A stretch of DNA of 64,000 bases from Chamaesiphon sp031376885 (GCA_031376885.1 JANMEL010000301.1:55375-119374), one strand, 5' to 3'; shown: positions 43,532 to 52,168, counted from the stretch's first letter. Numbers and translations are program-made. Notes: generated by a model from the letters alone, not told the origin.

Positions 43532-44095
43532 ATGAATCCATTAATCGGAATGCTCGCTAGTCAACTAGGTGGCCCAGTAATTCAACAAATTAGCCAAAAA
43601 ATTGGTTCGGATGAAGGTACTACTCAATCTGCGGTAGGGATGGCTTTACCCATGCTGATGTCTGCAATGGGCAACCATGCGACTACCGATGAAGGTGCTG
43701 GAGCTATCCATCAAGCCACTCAAGAGCAGGATGATTCGATTTTGGATAATCTGATGGAATTTGTTGGGAATGCAGGTGGTGGGGGCGTTGGTGGTGCTCT
43801 CTTGGGTCAGGTTTTGGGTGGTGGAAATCAAAATGCGATCGCTGATACCATTAGTGAAAAGACTGGAATGGATAGTGGTGCTGCAAATCAATTGCTGGGA
43901 ATCTTGATGCCGATCGTCATGAGTGTAGTCAGCAAAGTCGGCGGTGGGCAAGATGCGAATGGGATTGCTCAGTTGTTGGGAGCTTTTGGGGGTAATAATG
44001 ACCTGCTGGGGATGGCTGCCAAGATGATGGGTAATGGCGGTGACGATAATAATCCGATGGGAGATCTGGGGAATATTATCGGTAAGTTATTCTAA
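43532..44095 (+). CDS. DUF937 domain protein
   Basis: 187 residues from the ATG at 43532 behind CTGGAG; the longer frame from 43481 is not supported by composition. It is rich in Gly, Met and Asn with the repeated helical pattern of DUF937 (IGMLASQLGGPVIQQISQKI, VGMALPMLMSAMGNHAT, and GAANQLLGILMPIVMSVVSK). The C-terminus is glycine-rich. The family is of unknown function and found in many bacteria. It lies between two tRNA genes, just outside the island. Confidence 0.8.
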   Translation: MNPLIGMLASQLGGPVIQQISQKIGSDEGTTQSAVGMALPMLMSAMGNHATTDEGAGAIHQATQEQDDSILDNLMEFVGNAGGGGVGGALLGQVLGGGNQNAIADTISEKTGMDSGAANQLLGILMPIVMSVVSKVGGGQDANGIAQLLGAFGGNNDLLGMAAKMMGNGGDDNNPMGDLGNIIGKLF

Positions 44096-44180
44096 TTTCC
44101 AGCTAGTGTGGGTAAGTAGATCCGAGAAAAATAAAAATTATGCTCTCTACTCCCACTTCCGGTAAGATTAACTACTGTTT

Positions 44181-44254
44181 GGGGTTGTAGCTCAGTAGGA
44201 TAGAGCGATCGCCTCCTAAGCGATAGGCCGTGGGTTCGATCCCCGCCAGTCCCA
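44181..44254 (+). tRNA. tRNA-Arg (anticodon CCT)
   Basis: The cloverleaf folds. The acceptor is GGGGTTG with CAGTCCC (two G-T pairs), the anticodon arm is ATCGC-CTCCTAA-GCGAT, and the T loop is GGGTTCGATCCCC-like. CCA is not encoded. Confidence 0.93.
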
Positions 44255-44383
44255 TTATTAGTTGTTGTATATCTTCAAAAACTATGCTAACTTGACCCTA
44301 GCATCTATCGGGGTGTATTTCGGCTCATTTGCTTACGGTAGTGAACCCTTTGCTCCTCGAATTATCCCCAAGCTCATCGCAGC

Positions 44384-44980
44384 ATGGCACACAATCATAC
44401 TTTCTCTCGATCGCCTGAATACCCCCGTCGCTCTCGCTCTCGCTCTCGTCGTCGATCGCAGTGGTGGAAAATCCTAGTCGTCATCTCACCCCTACTATTA
44501 CCATTCGCCTGGTTTGGCTATCGGGAGCTAGAGAATACCTGGATCGAACCTCAAGCAATTTTTGTCTTGGGGGGAGAAACTGGACGCGAAAAGTTTGCGG
44601 CTCAATTTGCCCGCGAACATCCCGCTCTTCCGGTGTGGATTTCCGGTGGAGCACCCAAAGGTTATACCAATAGAGTTTTTGCTAAAGCTGGTGTGAATAA
44701 ACAGCAGCTAAACTTAGACTACCAAGCGATCGACACCCTCACCAATTTTACAACATTGGTCGATCGGTTTGAATCAGAAGGGGTCGATTGTGTATATCTT
44801 GTTACATCTGACGATCACATGCAACGAGCCAGAGTAATTGGCGAGATCGTGTTCGGCAGTCGAGGCATCAAGGTAAAACCTGTGAGTTTTGCCAGCCGGA
44901 GGTCACCCGAACCGACTTCCAAAGCGATCCGTGATGGGCTGCGATCGCTATTATGGTTAGCTACAGGAGTCACATTTTAG
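44384..44980 (+). CDS. YdcF-like (DUF218) membrane-anchored protein
   Basis: 198 residues. An Arg/Ser-rich N-terminus (PRRSRSRSRRRSQWW) leads into one membrane segment (ILVVISPLLLPFAWFGY). A DUF218 domain follows: AIFVLGGETGREKFAAQFA, VWISGGAPKGY, then TNFTTLVDRFESEGV and VYLVTSDDHMQRAR. DUF218 proteins are linked to envelope metabolism (SanA/ElyC/YdcF) but the reaction is not settled. It overlaps the convergent larB stop by four bases. Confidence 0.8.
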   Translation: MAHNHTFSRSPEYPRRSRSRSRRRSQWWKILVVISPLLLPFAWFGYRELENTWIEPQAIFVLGGETGREKFAAQFAREHPALPVWISGGAPKGYTNRVFAKAGVNKQQLNLDYQAIDTLTNFTTLVDRFESEGVDCVYLVTSDDHMQRARVIGEIVFGSRGIKVKPVSFASRRSPEPTSKAIRDGLRSLLWLATGVTF

Positions 44981-45744
44981 CGGCGGAGCTTGTCAGCAGT
45001 GCGTAAAATTTGACCTGCTAAAATAGCTGCGCCAAAACCATTGTCGATATTCACGACCCCAATCCCAGCAGCACAAGAATTGAGCATTGTCAATAGAGGA
45101 GCGATGCCGCCAAAACTGGCTCCGTAGCCGATACTCGTAGGCACCGCAATTACTGGACAATCAGCTAACCCTGCAACCACACTGGGTAACGCCCCTTCCA
45201 TTCCCGCCACGACGATCAGGACATCAGCATTGTCGATCGAATGACGATGGCTCAGAAGTCGTTGAATCCCCGCCACGCCGACATCCCACAATTTTTCGAC
45301 TTCAAAGCCGCACAACATGGCCGTACATGCTGCTTCTTCAGCTACGGGCAAATCGGCAGTACCAGCGGTGAGAATCGTAATCTTCCCTTGGTGAATTGGC
45401 GTAGGTTTCTCAGGTGTTAGAGCGCAAATTTGGGCCATTTGGTAATAGATTAGGTCGGGGATCTGCTGATGCAGTTGTTGATAAACTGTGGGAGTAATCC
45501 GCGTCGCCATTACGACTGATTGCTTTTGGCGCATGACTTGGATAATTTTGACGATCTGTTCGGGGGTTTTGCCTTGTCCCCAGATTACTTCGGGAAATCC
45601 GGTGCGGAGTTGACGCTGGGTATCGATTTTGGCGAAATCTTCGATCGGTTCGTATGTTAGAGTTTTGAGCTGAGATAAGGCTGAATCGAGATCGATCGAT
45701 CCATCAGCTACAGCGGTTAGTAGAGTTTTGAGTGTGTCTGACAT
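44977..45744 (-). CDS. larB: LarB, nickel pincer cofactor biosynthesis carboxylase
   Basis: 255 residues from the ATG at 45744. The upstream frame to 45825 is made by an inverted repeat and is excluded. The N-terminus is LKTLLTAVADGSIDLDSALS, followed by ARIT-type strands. The C-terminal AIR-carboxylase (PurE-like) domain has VVAGMEGALPSVVAGL, VPTSIGYGASFGGIAPLL and NIDNGFGAAI. LarB carboxylates and hydrolyses nicotinic acid adenine dinucleotide in making the nickel pincer cofactor. LarC and LarE genes are not in the window. Confidence 0.88.
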   Translation of the reverse strand: MSDTLKTLLTAVADGSIDLDSALSQLKTLTYEPIEDFAKIDTQRQLRTGFPEVIWGQGKTPEQIVKIIQVMRQKQSVVMATRITPTVYQQLHQQIPDLIYYQMAQICALTPEKPTPIHQGKITILTAGTADLPVAEEAACTAMLCGFEVEKLWDVGVAGIQRLLSHRHSIDNADVLIVVAGMEGALPSVVAGLADCPVIAVPTSIGYGASFGGIAPLLTMLNSCAAGIGVVNIDNGFGAAILAGQILRTADKLRR

Positions 45745-45780
45745 GACTAAGAATAAGGATTGGGAAGTCGTAAGCCATCT

Positions 45781-45849
45781 GTAGGGGCGGGTGTCTTGTC
45801 GTTTTTTTATGCGGGGGGAACCCACTCGCCGTAAAAACGCCGCTTTATG
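45781..45849. repeat. Left copy of a 69-bp inverted repeat bracketing typA-psaLJF-tsaD
   Basis: The reverse complement matches 50898-50966 at 68 of 69 positions. Weaker similarity continues for about 70 bases beyond, toward 45920. It includes GTAGGGGCGGGTGTCTTGTC. Confidence 0.92.
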
Positions 45850-45934
45850 CTATCCCTGCGTTCGTGCAAGAAATTTTGTTCAAAACCCGCCCTCCTCACT
45901 AGAAATTAGCAAAGGATTTGGATTTGGGTGTCCA

Positions 45935-45959
45935 CAAAAAAGTCCGCAGGTGCGGACTT
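45935..45959 (-). terminator. Rho-independent terminator of typA
   Basis: On the minus strand AAGTCCGCA, loop CC, TGCGGACTT, then a T run. It lies 28 bases after the typA stop at 45987. Confidence 0.9.
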
Positions 45960-45986
45960 ATGATAAGTGAATCAATTAGCAGTTAT

Positions 45987-47777
45987 TTAGCGTCTGGCTA
46001 ATTTCTTGGTAATTTTCCGCAAGCGGATGGATAGAGGGGTTACTTCTACTAGTTCGTCGCCGCTGATGTATTCTAGAGCGCGTTCTAGGGTCATATCGAT
46101 CGGTGTTTTGAGCTGTACCAATTCTTCCCCACCAGACGCACGGTGGTTGGTTAATTGTTTGCTCTTACAGATGTTGAGTTCTAGATCTTGGGGGCGATTA
46201 TTTTCACCAACGATCATCCCTTTATAAACCTTGGTTCCAGGTTTGATAAAGAATGTACCACGATCTTCTGCACCCATGAGCGCGTAGTCAGTTGCGGTAC
46301 CTTCTTCAAAGGAAATCAAGACACCATTCCGACGAGCGGAGATATCGCCACAATTTGGGCGATATTCGAGGAAACTATGATTCATAATCCCCGCACCGCG
46401 AGTCATCCGCATAAATTCACCACGGAAGCCAATCAAACCACGCGCGGGAACGACGAATTCGATGTTGGAACGACCATTCATCCCTACTACCATATCCTGC
46501 ATCTCACCCTTCCGTTGACCGAGACGTTCGATACAGCTACCAACAGATTCTTCGGGGACATCTAGAGCGAGTAACTCAAATGGTTCGCACTTTTGACCGC
46601 CGATTTCGCGGTAGATTACTTGAGGCTGGGAAACTTGGAATTCAAATCCTTCGCGGCGCATATTCTCAATCAGAATACCGAGGTGAAGTTCTCCACGCCC
46701 AGCTACTGCAAATTTATCGGCTTCGTCGGTTTCATCGACACGGAGCGCGACGTTGGTTTCCAATTCGCGGAATAGTCGGTCGCGAACTTGGCGCGATGTG
46801 ACCATTTTACCTTCGGTACCAGCAAAAGGCGAATCATTCACGCAGAAAGTCATCTGCAATGTCGGTTCGTCTACTTTGATCATTGGTAGAGCCATTGGCT
46901 CATTAGGACAGGTAATGGTTTCGCCGATGTTTGCATCTGCAAATCCAGTTACTGCAACGATGTTACCTGCTGTTGCGCTGGCAATCTCGATCCGTTTCAA
47001 GCCATCGAAGCCGAGGAGCTTGGTAATGCGTCCTTTGGAAACTGTGCCATCTTCTTTCATCAGCGCGGCTTGCTGACCCATGTTAATGGTACCGTTGTGG
47101 ATCTTACCAATGACAATCCGACCTAAATAGTCAGAATAATCTAGGGTAGTAACTTGCAGTTGTAATGGCTTGTCTGAGTCACCAATTGGAGGTGGAACAT
47201 GGCGTAAAATCGCCTCAAACATTGGCACCATGTCTGTACCTTTGGTTTCCATATCATTCTGAGCATAGCCAGAGATACCGGATGCAAAGAGGTGAGGGAA
47301 ATCGCACTGGTCGTCATCTGCACCGAGTTCGAGGAATAAGTCTAATACTTTATCGACAGCTTTGTGAGGTTCGGCTTGGTCGCGATCGATCTTATTGACC
47401 ACAACAATCGGGCGCAAACCCTTTTCTAGAGCTTTTTTCAGCACGAAGCGCGTCTGAGGCATCGGCCCTTCATTGGCATCGACAATCAGGATACAACCAT
47501 CAACCATGCCCAATACGCGCTCAACTTCGCCACCGAAGTCCGCGTGTCCGGGGGTATCGATAATATTAATTAAGGTGTCTTTATATTTAACAGCAGTATT
47601 TTTGGATAGAATCGTAATACCGCGTTCGCGCTCGATATCGTTCGAGTCCATCACACAGATAGGCACGTCCTCCCCTTCGCGGAAAACACCGGATTGTTTC
47701 AAGAGGGCATCAACAAGGGTAGTTTTACCGTGGTCTACGTGCGCGATGATGGCTACGTTACGAATGGGAATGCTCAT
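45987..47777 (-). CDS. typA: Translational GTPase TypA/BipA
   Basis: 596 residues, full length. The GTPase motifs are G1 AHVDHGKTTL at 13-22, G2/G3 RGITILSKNT and DTPGHADFGGEVERVL, and G4 NKIDRDQAEPH. Domain II and the EF-G-like domains III and V follow, and the BipA-specific C-terminus (RALEYISGDELVEVTPLSIR) is present. It binds ribosomes and helps in assembly and stress adaptation. It is a single gene with its own terminator. Confidence 0.96.
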   Translation of the reverse strand: MSIPIRNVAIIAHVDHGKTTLVDALLKQSGVFREGEDVPICVMDSNDIERERGITILSKNTAVKYKDTLINIIDTPGHADFGGEVERVLGMVDGCILIVDANEGPMPQTRFVLKKALEKGLRPIVVVNKIDRDQAEPHKAVDKVLDLFLELGADDDQCDFPHLFASGISGYAQNDMETKGTDMVPMFEAILRHVPPPIGDSDKPLQLQVTTLDYSDYLGRIVIGKIHNGTINMGQQAALMKEDGTVSKGRITKLLGFDGLKRIEIASATAGNIVAVTGFADANIGETITCPNEPMALPMIKVDEPTLQMTFCVNDSPFAGTEGKMVTSRQVRDRLFRELETNVALRVDETDEADKFAVAGRGELHLGILIENMRREGFEFQVSQPQVIYREIGGQKCEPFELLALDVPEESVGSCIERLGQRKGEMQDMVVGMNGRSNIEFVVPARGLIGFRGEFMRMTRGAGIMNHSFLEYRPNCGDISARRNGVLISFEEGTATDYALMGAEDRGTFFIKPGTKVYKGMIVGENNRPQDLELNICKSKQLTNHRASGGEELVQLKTPIDMTLERALEYISGDELVEVTPLSIRLRKITKKLARR

Positions 47778-47986
47778 AAAATGTGGAGATAGAACTCTAT
47801 TACGGTCTAAAGCGACGACAGATCGGTATTTACAAGTTTTTTGTAAATATCTATTAATAATTGTAGCTGGTTGCGGATCTAGTTGCTAGCTGTTTGGAAA
47901 ACCAACGGCGATCTGCGGTTAAGATGTCGCGGTTATCAGGATCTCACCGCCTCTAGAAGGGCAGGGTTTTCTGGCGTTTCCGATAA

Positions 47987-48018
47987 ATTACCCCACCTTT
48001 TTTCAAAGATGGGGTAAT
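47987..48018 (-). terminator. Hairpin downstream of psaL
   Basis: ATTACCCCA (47987-47995) pairs with TGGGGTAAT (48010-48018), a perfect 9-bp stem, 36 bases after psaL. On the minus strand it is followed by TTATCGG, a weak T tract. It probably ends the psaF-psaJ-psaL transcript. Confidence 0.7.
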
Positions 48019-48053
48019 ATGGGGGCGATCGGTCAAATTAACTAGATTAAAGA

Positions 48054-48539
48054 CTAGTTAAATAAATTACCAGAAATGTCATTCAAGAAGGGGACATTCG
48101 CCAATAATAAGTAGCCAAAGGCAGCTCCACCAATACCACCGATGAGGAAACCGGAGTTGAATTCACTCCAGCCTTTTTGGTTGCTCAGATCCGCTGGCGG
48201 CACAGGTACACTGACACTCGCCAATGGCGGTGCGGGGTTGACGCTAGCATACAGAGATAGGCACAGAGTCAAGATCGTGACCAATCCAACTGTTGCTAAT
48301 AATCCAGATAGATGAGAACGATCGGAATCCCGCAGTGGGCCGAGGAGAGTGAAGGGGCCGAGTAAGAGATAGCCATGAGCCATGCCTACTTCCAAACCAC
48401 GACGTTGGGCGGATAAACCAGCTCGATAAGCAGGTAAGTTCCCAATAAAAGCTTTGATAATACCTGAAGAATTGACTGGAGTAGCTAAATTGCTAACTTC
48501 AGGCTGATTGCTACTAATAGCTCCAGTGGTATTTGGCAT
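48054..48539 (-). CDS. psaL: Photosystem I reaction centre subunit XI (PsaL)
   Basis: 161 residues from the ATG at 48539, preceded by GAGAGG. Typical PsaL sequence: IKAFIGNLPAYRAGLSAQRR, LEVGMAHGYLLLGPFTLLGP, then two membrane helices (LLATVGLVTILTLCLSLYA and FLIGGIGGAAFGYLLLANVP). PsaL sits at the contact between PSI monomers and controls oligomer state. It follows psaF and psaJ on the same strand, an arrangement different from the psaL-psaI pair found in many strains. Confidence 0.95.
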   Translation of the reverse strand: MPNTTGAISSNQPEVSNLATPVNSSGIIKAFIGNLPAYRAGLSAQRRGLEVGMAHGYLLLGPFTLLGPLRDSDRSHLSGLLATVGLVTILTLCLSLYASVNPAPPLASVSVPVPPADLSNQKGWSEFNSGFLIGGIGGAAFGYLLLANVPFLNDISGNLFN

Positions 48540-48639
48540 AGATAATAAACCTCTCAAATGATTAAGGAATAGTGCATTGAGGCTTTGAGAGTAGAAGTTT
48601 TGATTCTAATTTTTCGGCCCCAATACTCTAGATAAAACA

Positions 48640-48765
48640 TTACAATGGGTGGAATAACAAGTCTGGGAAAAAGCGGTTGAATTCAATCAAGATACCCGCA
48701 GTGAATGTCATCCAAACTGCTGCCAAAACTGGAGCAGTCGATAAGAATCTGACGAAGTGTGACAT
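48640..48765 (-). CDS. psaJ: Photosystem I reaction centre subunit IX (PsaJ)
   Basis: 41 residues: SHFVRFLSTAPVLAAVWMTF, then TAGILIEFNRFFPDLLFHPL. One membrane helix, and the C-terminal FNRFFPDLLF motif is diagnostic. It lies between psaF (105 bases upstream) and psaL (100 bases downstream) on the same strand. PsaJ stabilises PsaF at the plastocyanin side of PSI. Confidence 0.95.
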   Translation of the reverse strand: MSHFVRFLSTAPVLAAVWMTFTAGILIEFNRFFPDLLFHPL

Positions 48766-48870
48766 GGACTATCTCCAAGATGTAGATCGAGCGGTTGTAT
48801 GAAAAATCATCGAGATTCGGTCTGTAAAGTAGTGAATATATCTGAATATATTCCTACTTTGCAGATGAAT

Positions 48871-49368
48871 TTATCGAGGAGAAACTGTGATCTCATTATC
48901 TTTGGCAACTAATTTACCAGAGGTAAATTCACCAAGGGCCGCCGCAGGCCAAGCGAATCCGCCTAACATACAGCTAATTGCTAATGATAAATCGATAATA
49001 ATTTCTTTTTCTTCGGGGTTGGTGCCTTTTTTAATGGCAATGATGTAGGCGCGACCAACCCAACCAATCCAACCAGCAATGTAGAGAAATAGAACGCCAG
49101 GAATCAAGAAGTCACCCGCTCGATCGAGTCTTCCGTCTACGATCAAGTGTGGTAGTCCTTCTGGGCCGCATAGTGCTTGAGAGTAACGGGCAAAACGTTT
49201 TTTGCCGGATTCGGGATCGTCGGTGGTGTTTCGTGCCGAGGCAGCTCGTTGTTGGAAGGCTGGGGATTCGCTACATACAACGAGTCCAGCTACTTCTGAA
49301 GCGGATGCAGGGGGAGTGAAGTTGAACCAGAGACAGATGGCAAAGACAAGAGCCAACAGTTTTTGCAT
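48871..49368 (-). CDS. psaF: Photosystem I reaction centre subunit III (PsaF)
   Basis: 165 residues from the ATG at 49368 behind AAGGAAAC; the frame extends to 49413 without support. A cleavable lumen-targeting signal (LLALVFAICLWFNFTPPASA) is followed by the lumenal part (VVCSESPAFQQRAASARNTT; then SGKKRFARYSQALCGPEGLP) and the membrane helix (IPGVLFLYIAGWIGWVGRAY). PsaF lines the plastocyanin/cytochrome c6 docking side of PSI. First gene of psaF-psaJ-psaL. Confidence 0.95.
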   Translation of the reverse strand: MQKLLALVFAICLWFNFTPPASASEVAGLVVCSESPAFQQRAASARNTTDDPESGKKRFARYSQALCGPEGLPHLIVDGRLDRAGDFLIPGVLFLYIAGWIGWVGRAYIIAIKKGTNPEEKEIIIDLSLAISCMLGGFAWPAAALGEFTSGKLVAKDNEITVSPR

Positions 49369-49632
49369 TGTGATTGTTTCCTTTTGTAACCAAACAAAAA
49401 GTTTTATTTGCAAAACGCGCGATCGTGTTGTCGATCTGCTTTAACAAAAAAACCTATAATAGTTTCCTTAGAATCTTAGTAATATTCGGCGACTTGTCGC
49501 GGACGATTACTAAGTTGATAGAGGTTGGCGATACTTAATCGATCGAGTCGTCAGCTTTGTCTTATGGACGGCTACGCAGATTCGATCGGTCAGATCGTTT
49601 ACCACTATTTTCATATTCAAAATTACCAGCTA

Positions 49633-50700
49633 ATGACAACAATTTTATCAATTGAAACAAGTTGTGACGAAACGGCGGTAGCAATTGTTAACAATCGTCA
49701 AGTTTACAGTAGTATTATCTATTCTCAGATTCCTATTCATGCTCAGTACGGGGGAGTGGTACCAGAGGTGGCTTCACGGCAACATTTAGTCACGATTACT
49801 GACTCGATCGCCGTGGCCTTAGAATCCGCTAATCTAGACTGGGGGCAGATTGACGGCATTGCGGCGACTGTCGCGCCAGGGCTGGTTGGTGCTCTGATGA
49901 TTGGGATGACAGCCGCCAAAACTCTGGCAATTCTCCACGCCAAACCCTTTCTGGGCGTTCATCATCTAGAGGGGCATATTTACGCTTCTTATCTGAGTTC
50001 GCCAGAATTGCAGCCGCCTTTCTTGTGCTTGCTGGTATCTGGCGGACATACGAGTCTGATTCATGTCCAAGATTGTGGGGTATATGTGGAACTGGGAGCT
50101 ACTCGCGATGATGCGGCGGGAGAGGCTTTTGATAAGGTGGCCAGGTTGTTGAATCTGGGCTATCCAGGTGGCCCTGCGATCGACAGGTTGGCGCGTCAGG
50201 GCAATCCCAACCTTTATCCACTTCCAGAGGGGAATATCGGGCTTCCTGGCGGGGGCTTTCATCCCTATGATTCGAGTTTTAGTGGGGTCAAAACTGCGGT
50301 ATTGCGGTTGGTGCAGAAGTTGCAGGGGGAGGGAGGGGAGTTGCCTGTGGCGGATATTGCGGCGAGTTTCCAGCAGAGTGTCTCTAAATCTTTGACGAAA
50401 AGAGCGATCGCTGCTGCTGTAGACTATGGATTGGAGACGATCGTCATTGGTGGTGGTGTCGCAGCAAATAGCGGACTGCGCTCGCATTTACAAACGGCGG
50501 CAACTAAACGGGGGATTCAGGTGTTGTTTCCACCGTTGGAATTCTGTACCGATAATGCGGCGATGATTGGCTGTGCGGCGGCGGAGCATCTCGATCGAGG
50601 GCATATTTCGCCCCTTAATTTGGGTGTGCAATCTCGGTTATCGATCGTTGATGTGATGAGCCTGTATGGTGAGGGGTCAGGGATGAGGGGTCAGGGGTGA
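49633..50700 (+). CDS. tsaD: tRNA N6-threonylcarbamoyladenosine transferase TsaD
   Basis: 355 residues from the ATG at 49633. The first 36 codons of the longer frame (from 49525) are non-conserved. The ASKHA motifs are SIETSCDETAVAIV, YGGVVPEVASRQHL, the metal-site region GVHHLEGHIYA (two His), LLVSGGHTSLI and ELGATRDDAAGEAFDKVARL. It makes t6A at position 37 of ANN-decoding tRNAs with TsaB, TsaC and TsaE. The last residues (GEGSGMRGQG) and the TGA stop lie in a GGGGTCA heptamer array (50671-50700) and are outside the family. Confidence 0.95.
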   Translation: MTTILSIETSCDETAVAIVNNRQVYSSIIYSQIPIHAQYGGVVPEVASRQHLVTITDSIAVALESANLDWGQIDGIAATVAPGLVGALMIGMTAAKTLAILHAKPFLGVHHLEGHIYASYLSSPELQPPFLCLLVSGGHTSLIHVQDCGVYVELGATRDDAAGEAFDKVARLLNLGYPGGPAIDRLARQGNPNLYPLPEGNIGLPGGGFHPYDSSFSGVKTAVLRLVQKLQGEGGELPVADIAASFQQSVSKSLTKRAIAAAVDYGLETIVIGGGVAANSGLRSHLQTAATKRGIQVLFPPLEFCTDNAAMIGCAAAEHLDRGHISPLNLGVQSRLSIVDVMSLYGEGSGMRGQG

Positions 50701-50897
50701 GGGATTTTGGATTTTGCGGATGAAATCACGCGGTAGGCGAGCGAAGCGTTGGCGTTAGCCTGCCGGAGGCACGACGTGTCGCTAGACGGTTCCCGACCCA
50801 TGTAGTTTCACCAAGGAGGATTGAAATTCACCTTGCTTATATCTCTGGTGAGGAGGGCTTTGTTTGAATTAGTCTCTGGTGGAATCGTTATTGATTT

Positions 50898-50966
50898 CAT
50901 AAAGCGGCGTTTTTACGGCGAGTGGGTTCCCCCCGCATAAAGAAACGACAAGACACCCGCCCCTAC
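50898..50966. repeat. Right copy of the 69-bp inverted repeat
   Basis: The inverse of 45781-45849 with one mismatch; 5.1 kb apart. It contains GCGGCGTTTTTACGGCGAGT. Confidence 0.92.
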
Positions 50967-50968
50967 AG

Positions 50969-51031
50969 ACCCCTGACCCCCGACCCCCGACCCCCGAACC
51001 CTGACCCCCGACCCCTGACCCCTGACCCCTG
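50969..51031. repeat. CCCCTGA/CCCCCGA heptamer array upstream of ocp
   Basis: About nine heptamer units. C-rich on the sense strand of ocp and 104 bases before its start. Confidence 0.88.
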
Positions 51032-51134
51032 TAAACTTTTGTTGATTTTCGTAAAAAATTACACTAAATTATTAGGAATAGGGGTAAGGTTTCACATTTC
51101 GGCTTCTAACTCTACTATATTTTAGATATTTACT

Positions 51135-52094
51135 ATGCCATTTACCATTGACTCAGCTCGGAATATTTTCCCAGGTACCCTAAGTGCTGATGCAGTCCCA
51201 GCAACGATCGCCCGCTTCGCCCAGCTCAGTGCTGAAGATCAGTTAGCTTGGATCTGGTTCGCTTATTTACAAATGGGCAAAACTATTACGATCGCCGCTC
51301 CTGGTGCTGCGAGTATGCAACTAGCCGAAAATACCCTCAATCAAATGAAAGCCATGTCTTTTGGCGATCAATCTCAAGTGATGTGCGACATCGCCAACCG
51401 TGCGGACACGCCGCTCTCGCGGATTTATGGGAGTTGGACGGCAAATGTTAAACTAGGATTTTGGTACCGATTGGGCGAATTGATGGAAGAAGGTACTGTT
51501 GCCCCTATTCCTACTGGTTACCAACTTTCGGCAAATGCCACCGCAGTTCTAACAGCGGTTGAAGGTTTGGATGCAGGTCAACAAATTACTGTCCTCCGCA
51601 ACTGTGTGGTCGGTATGGGCTATGGTGGTGAGCAACCTGGTAGTGCAAATAATGTTGGCGAACCTGTCATCGTTCCCAAAGAAATCTCCGAGCGGGCAAA
51701 AGTCGCGATCGAAGGTGTTGACAATGCTACCGTCATCAGCTACATGGTCAACATGAATGCGAATGACTTCAATGCACTGATCGAACTATTCGCTCCAGAC
51801 GGTGCTTTGCAACCTCCTTTCCAACGGCCGATCGTCGGTAAAGAAGCCGTAATGCGCTTTTTCAACCAAGACTGTCAGAACCTGAAACTCATCCCTGAAC
51901 GTGGTGTAGTAGAACCAGCTCAAGATGGTTATACCCAAATCAAAGTAACTGGAACAGTCCAAACTCCTTGGTTCGGTGCTGGTGTAGGTATGAACATGGC
52001 TTGGCGGTTTTTACTCGGCCCCGACAACAAGATTTTCTTCGTCGGAATCGATCTATTAGCATCACCCAAAGAATTGTTGAACCTAACTCGCTAG
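51135..52094 (+). CDS. ocp: Orange carotenoid-binding protein (OCP)
   Basis: 319 residues. Carotenoid contacts are in their usual places: Tyr44 (WFAYLQMG), Trp110 (KLGFWYRLGEL), Arg155 (ITVLRNCVVG), Tyr203 and Trp290 (MNMAWRFL). The latter two are two residues later than in Synechocystis OCP, due to the linker (GGEQPGSANNVGEPVIVPKE). The N-terminal all-helical domain and the C-terminal NTF2-like domain are both full length. Blue light converts it to the red form that quenches phycobilisomes. The Arg155 partner, normally Glu244 in EEC, is Asp246 here (NQDCQNL). Followed by crtW and frp. Confidence 0.97.
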   Translation: MPFTIDSARNIFPGTLSADAVPATIARFAQLSAEDQLAWIWFAYLQMGKTITIAAPGAASMQLAENTLNQMKAMSFGDQSQVMCDIANRADTPLSRIYGSWTANVKLGFWYRLGELMEEGTVAPIPTGYQLSANATAVLTAVEGLDAGQQITVLRNCVVGMGYGGEQPGSANNVGEPVIVPKEISERAKVAIEGVDNATVISYMVNMNANDFNALIELFAPDGALQPPFQRPIVGKEAVMRFFNQDCQNLKLIPERGVVEPAQDGYTQIKVTGTVQTPWFGAGVGMNMAWRFLLGPDNKIFFVGIDLLASPKELLNLTR

Positions 52095-52130
52095 ACGACA
52101 CAAAAGTGAATTGCTAACTATTGAAAGATA

Positions 52131-52158
52131 GACGCTCTCTTCTGGAGGGCGTTTTTTT
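52131..52158 (+). terminator. Terminator between ocp and crtW
   Basis: GACGCTCTC pairs with GGAGGGCGT (one T-G pair, loop TTCT), then TTTTTTT. It starts 36 bases after the ocp stop, and the crtW ribosome site GAGGAGA follows the T run directly. Expected to lower readthrough into crtW-frp. Confidence 0.85.
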
Positions 52159-52168
52159 ACTGAGGAGA

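Larger units (their letters stand above)
50701..51134. other. Repeat-rich intergenic region upstream of ocp
   Basis: It holds a GCGAGCGAAGCGTTGGCGTT/GCCTGCCGGAGGCA dispersed repeat at about 50737-50772, the right copy of the 69-bp inverted repeat at 50898-50966, and a CCCCTGA heptamer array at 50969-51031. About 100 AT-rich bases follow before the ocp start, where its promoter should lie. Confidence 0.7.

Noticed and set aside
47780..48053. psaI near psaL
   Set aside because: I looked for a 35-40 residue single-helix frame around psaL and found none in the flanking spacers.
50922..51125. A 67-codon gene upstream of ocp
   Set aside because: It is entirely made of the 69-bp inverted repeat and the heptamer array; the same start peptide appears in the false N-terminal extension of larB.
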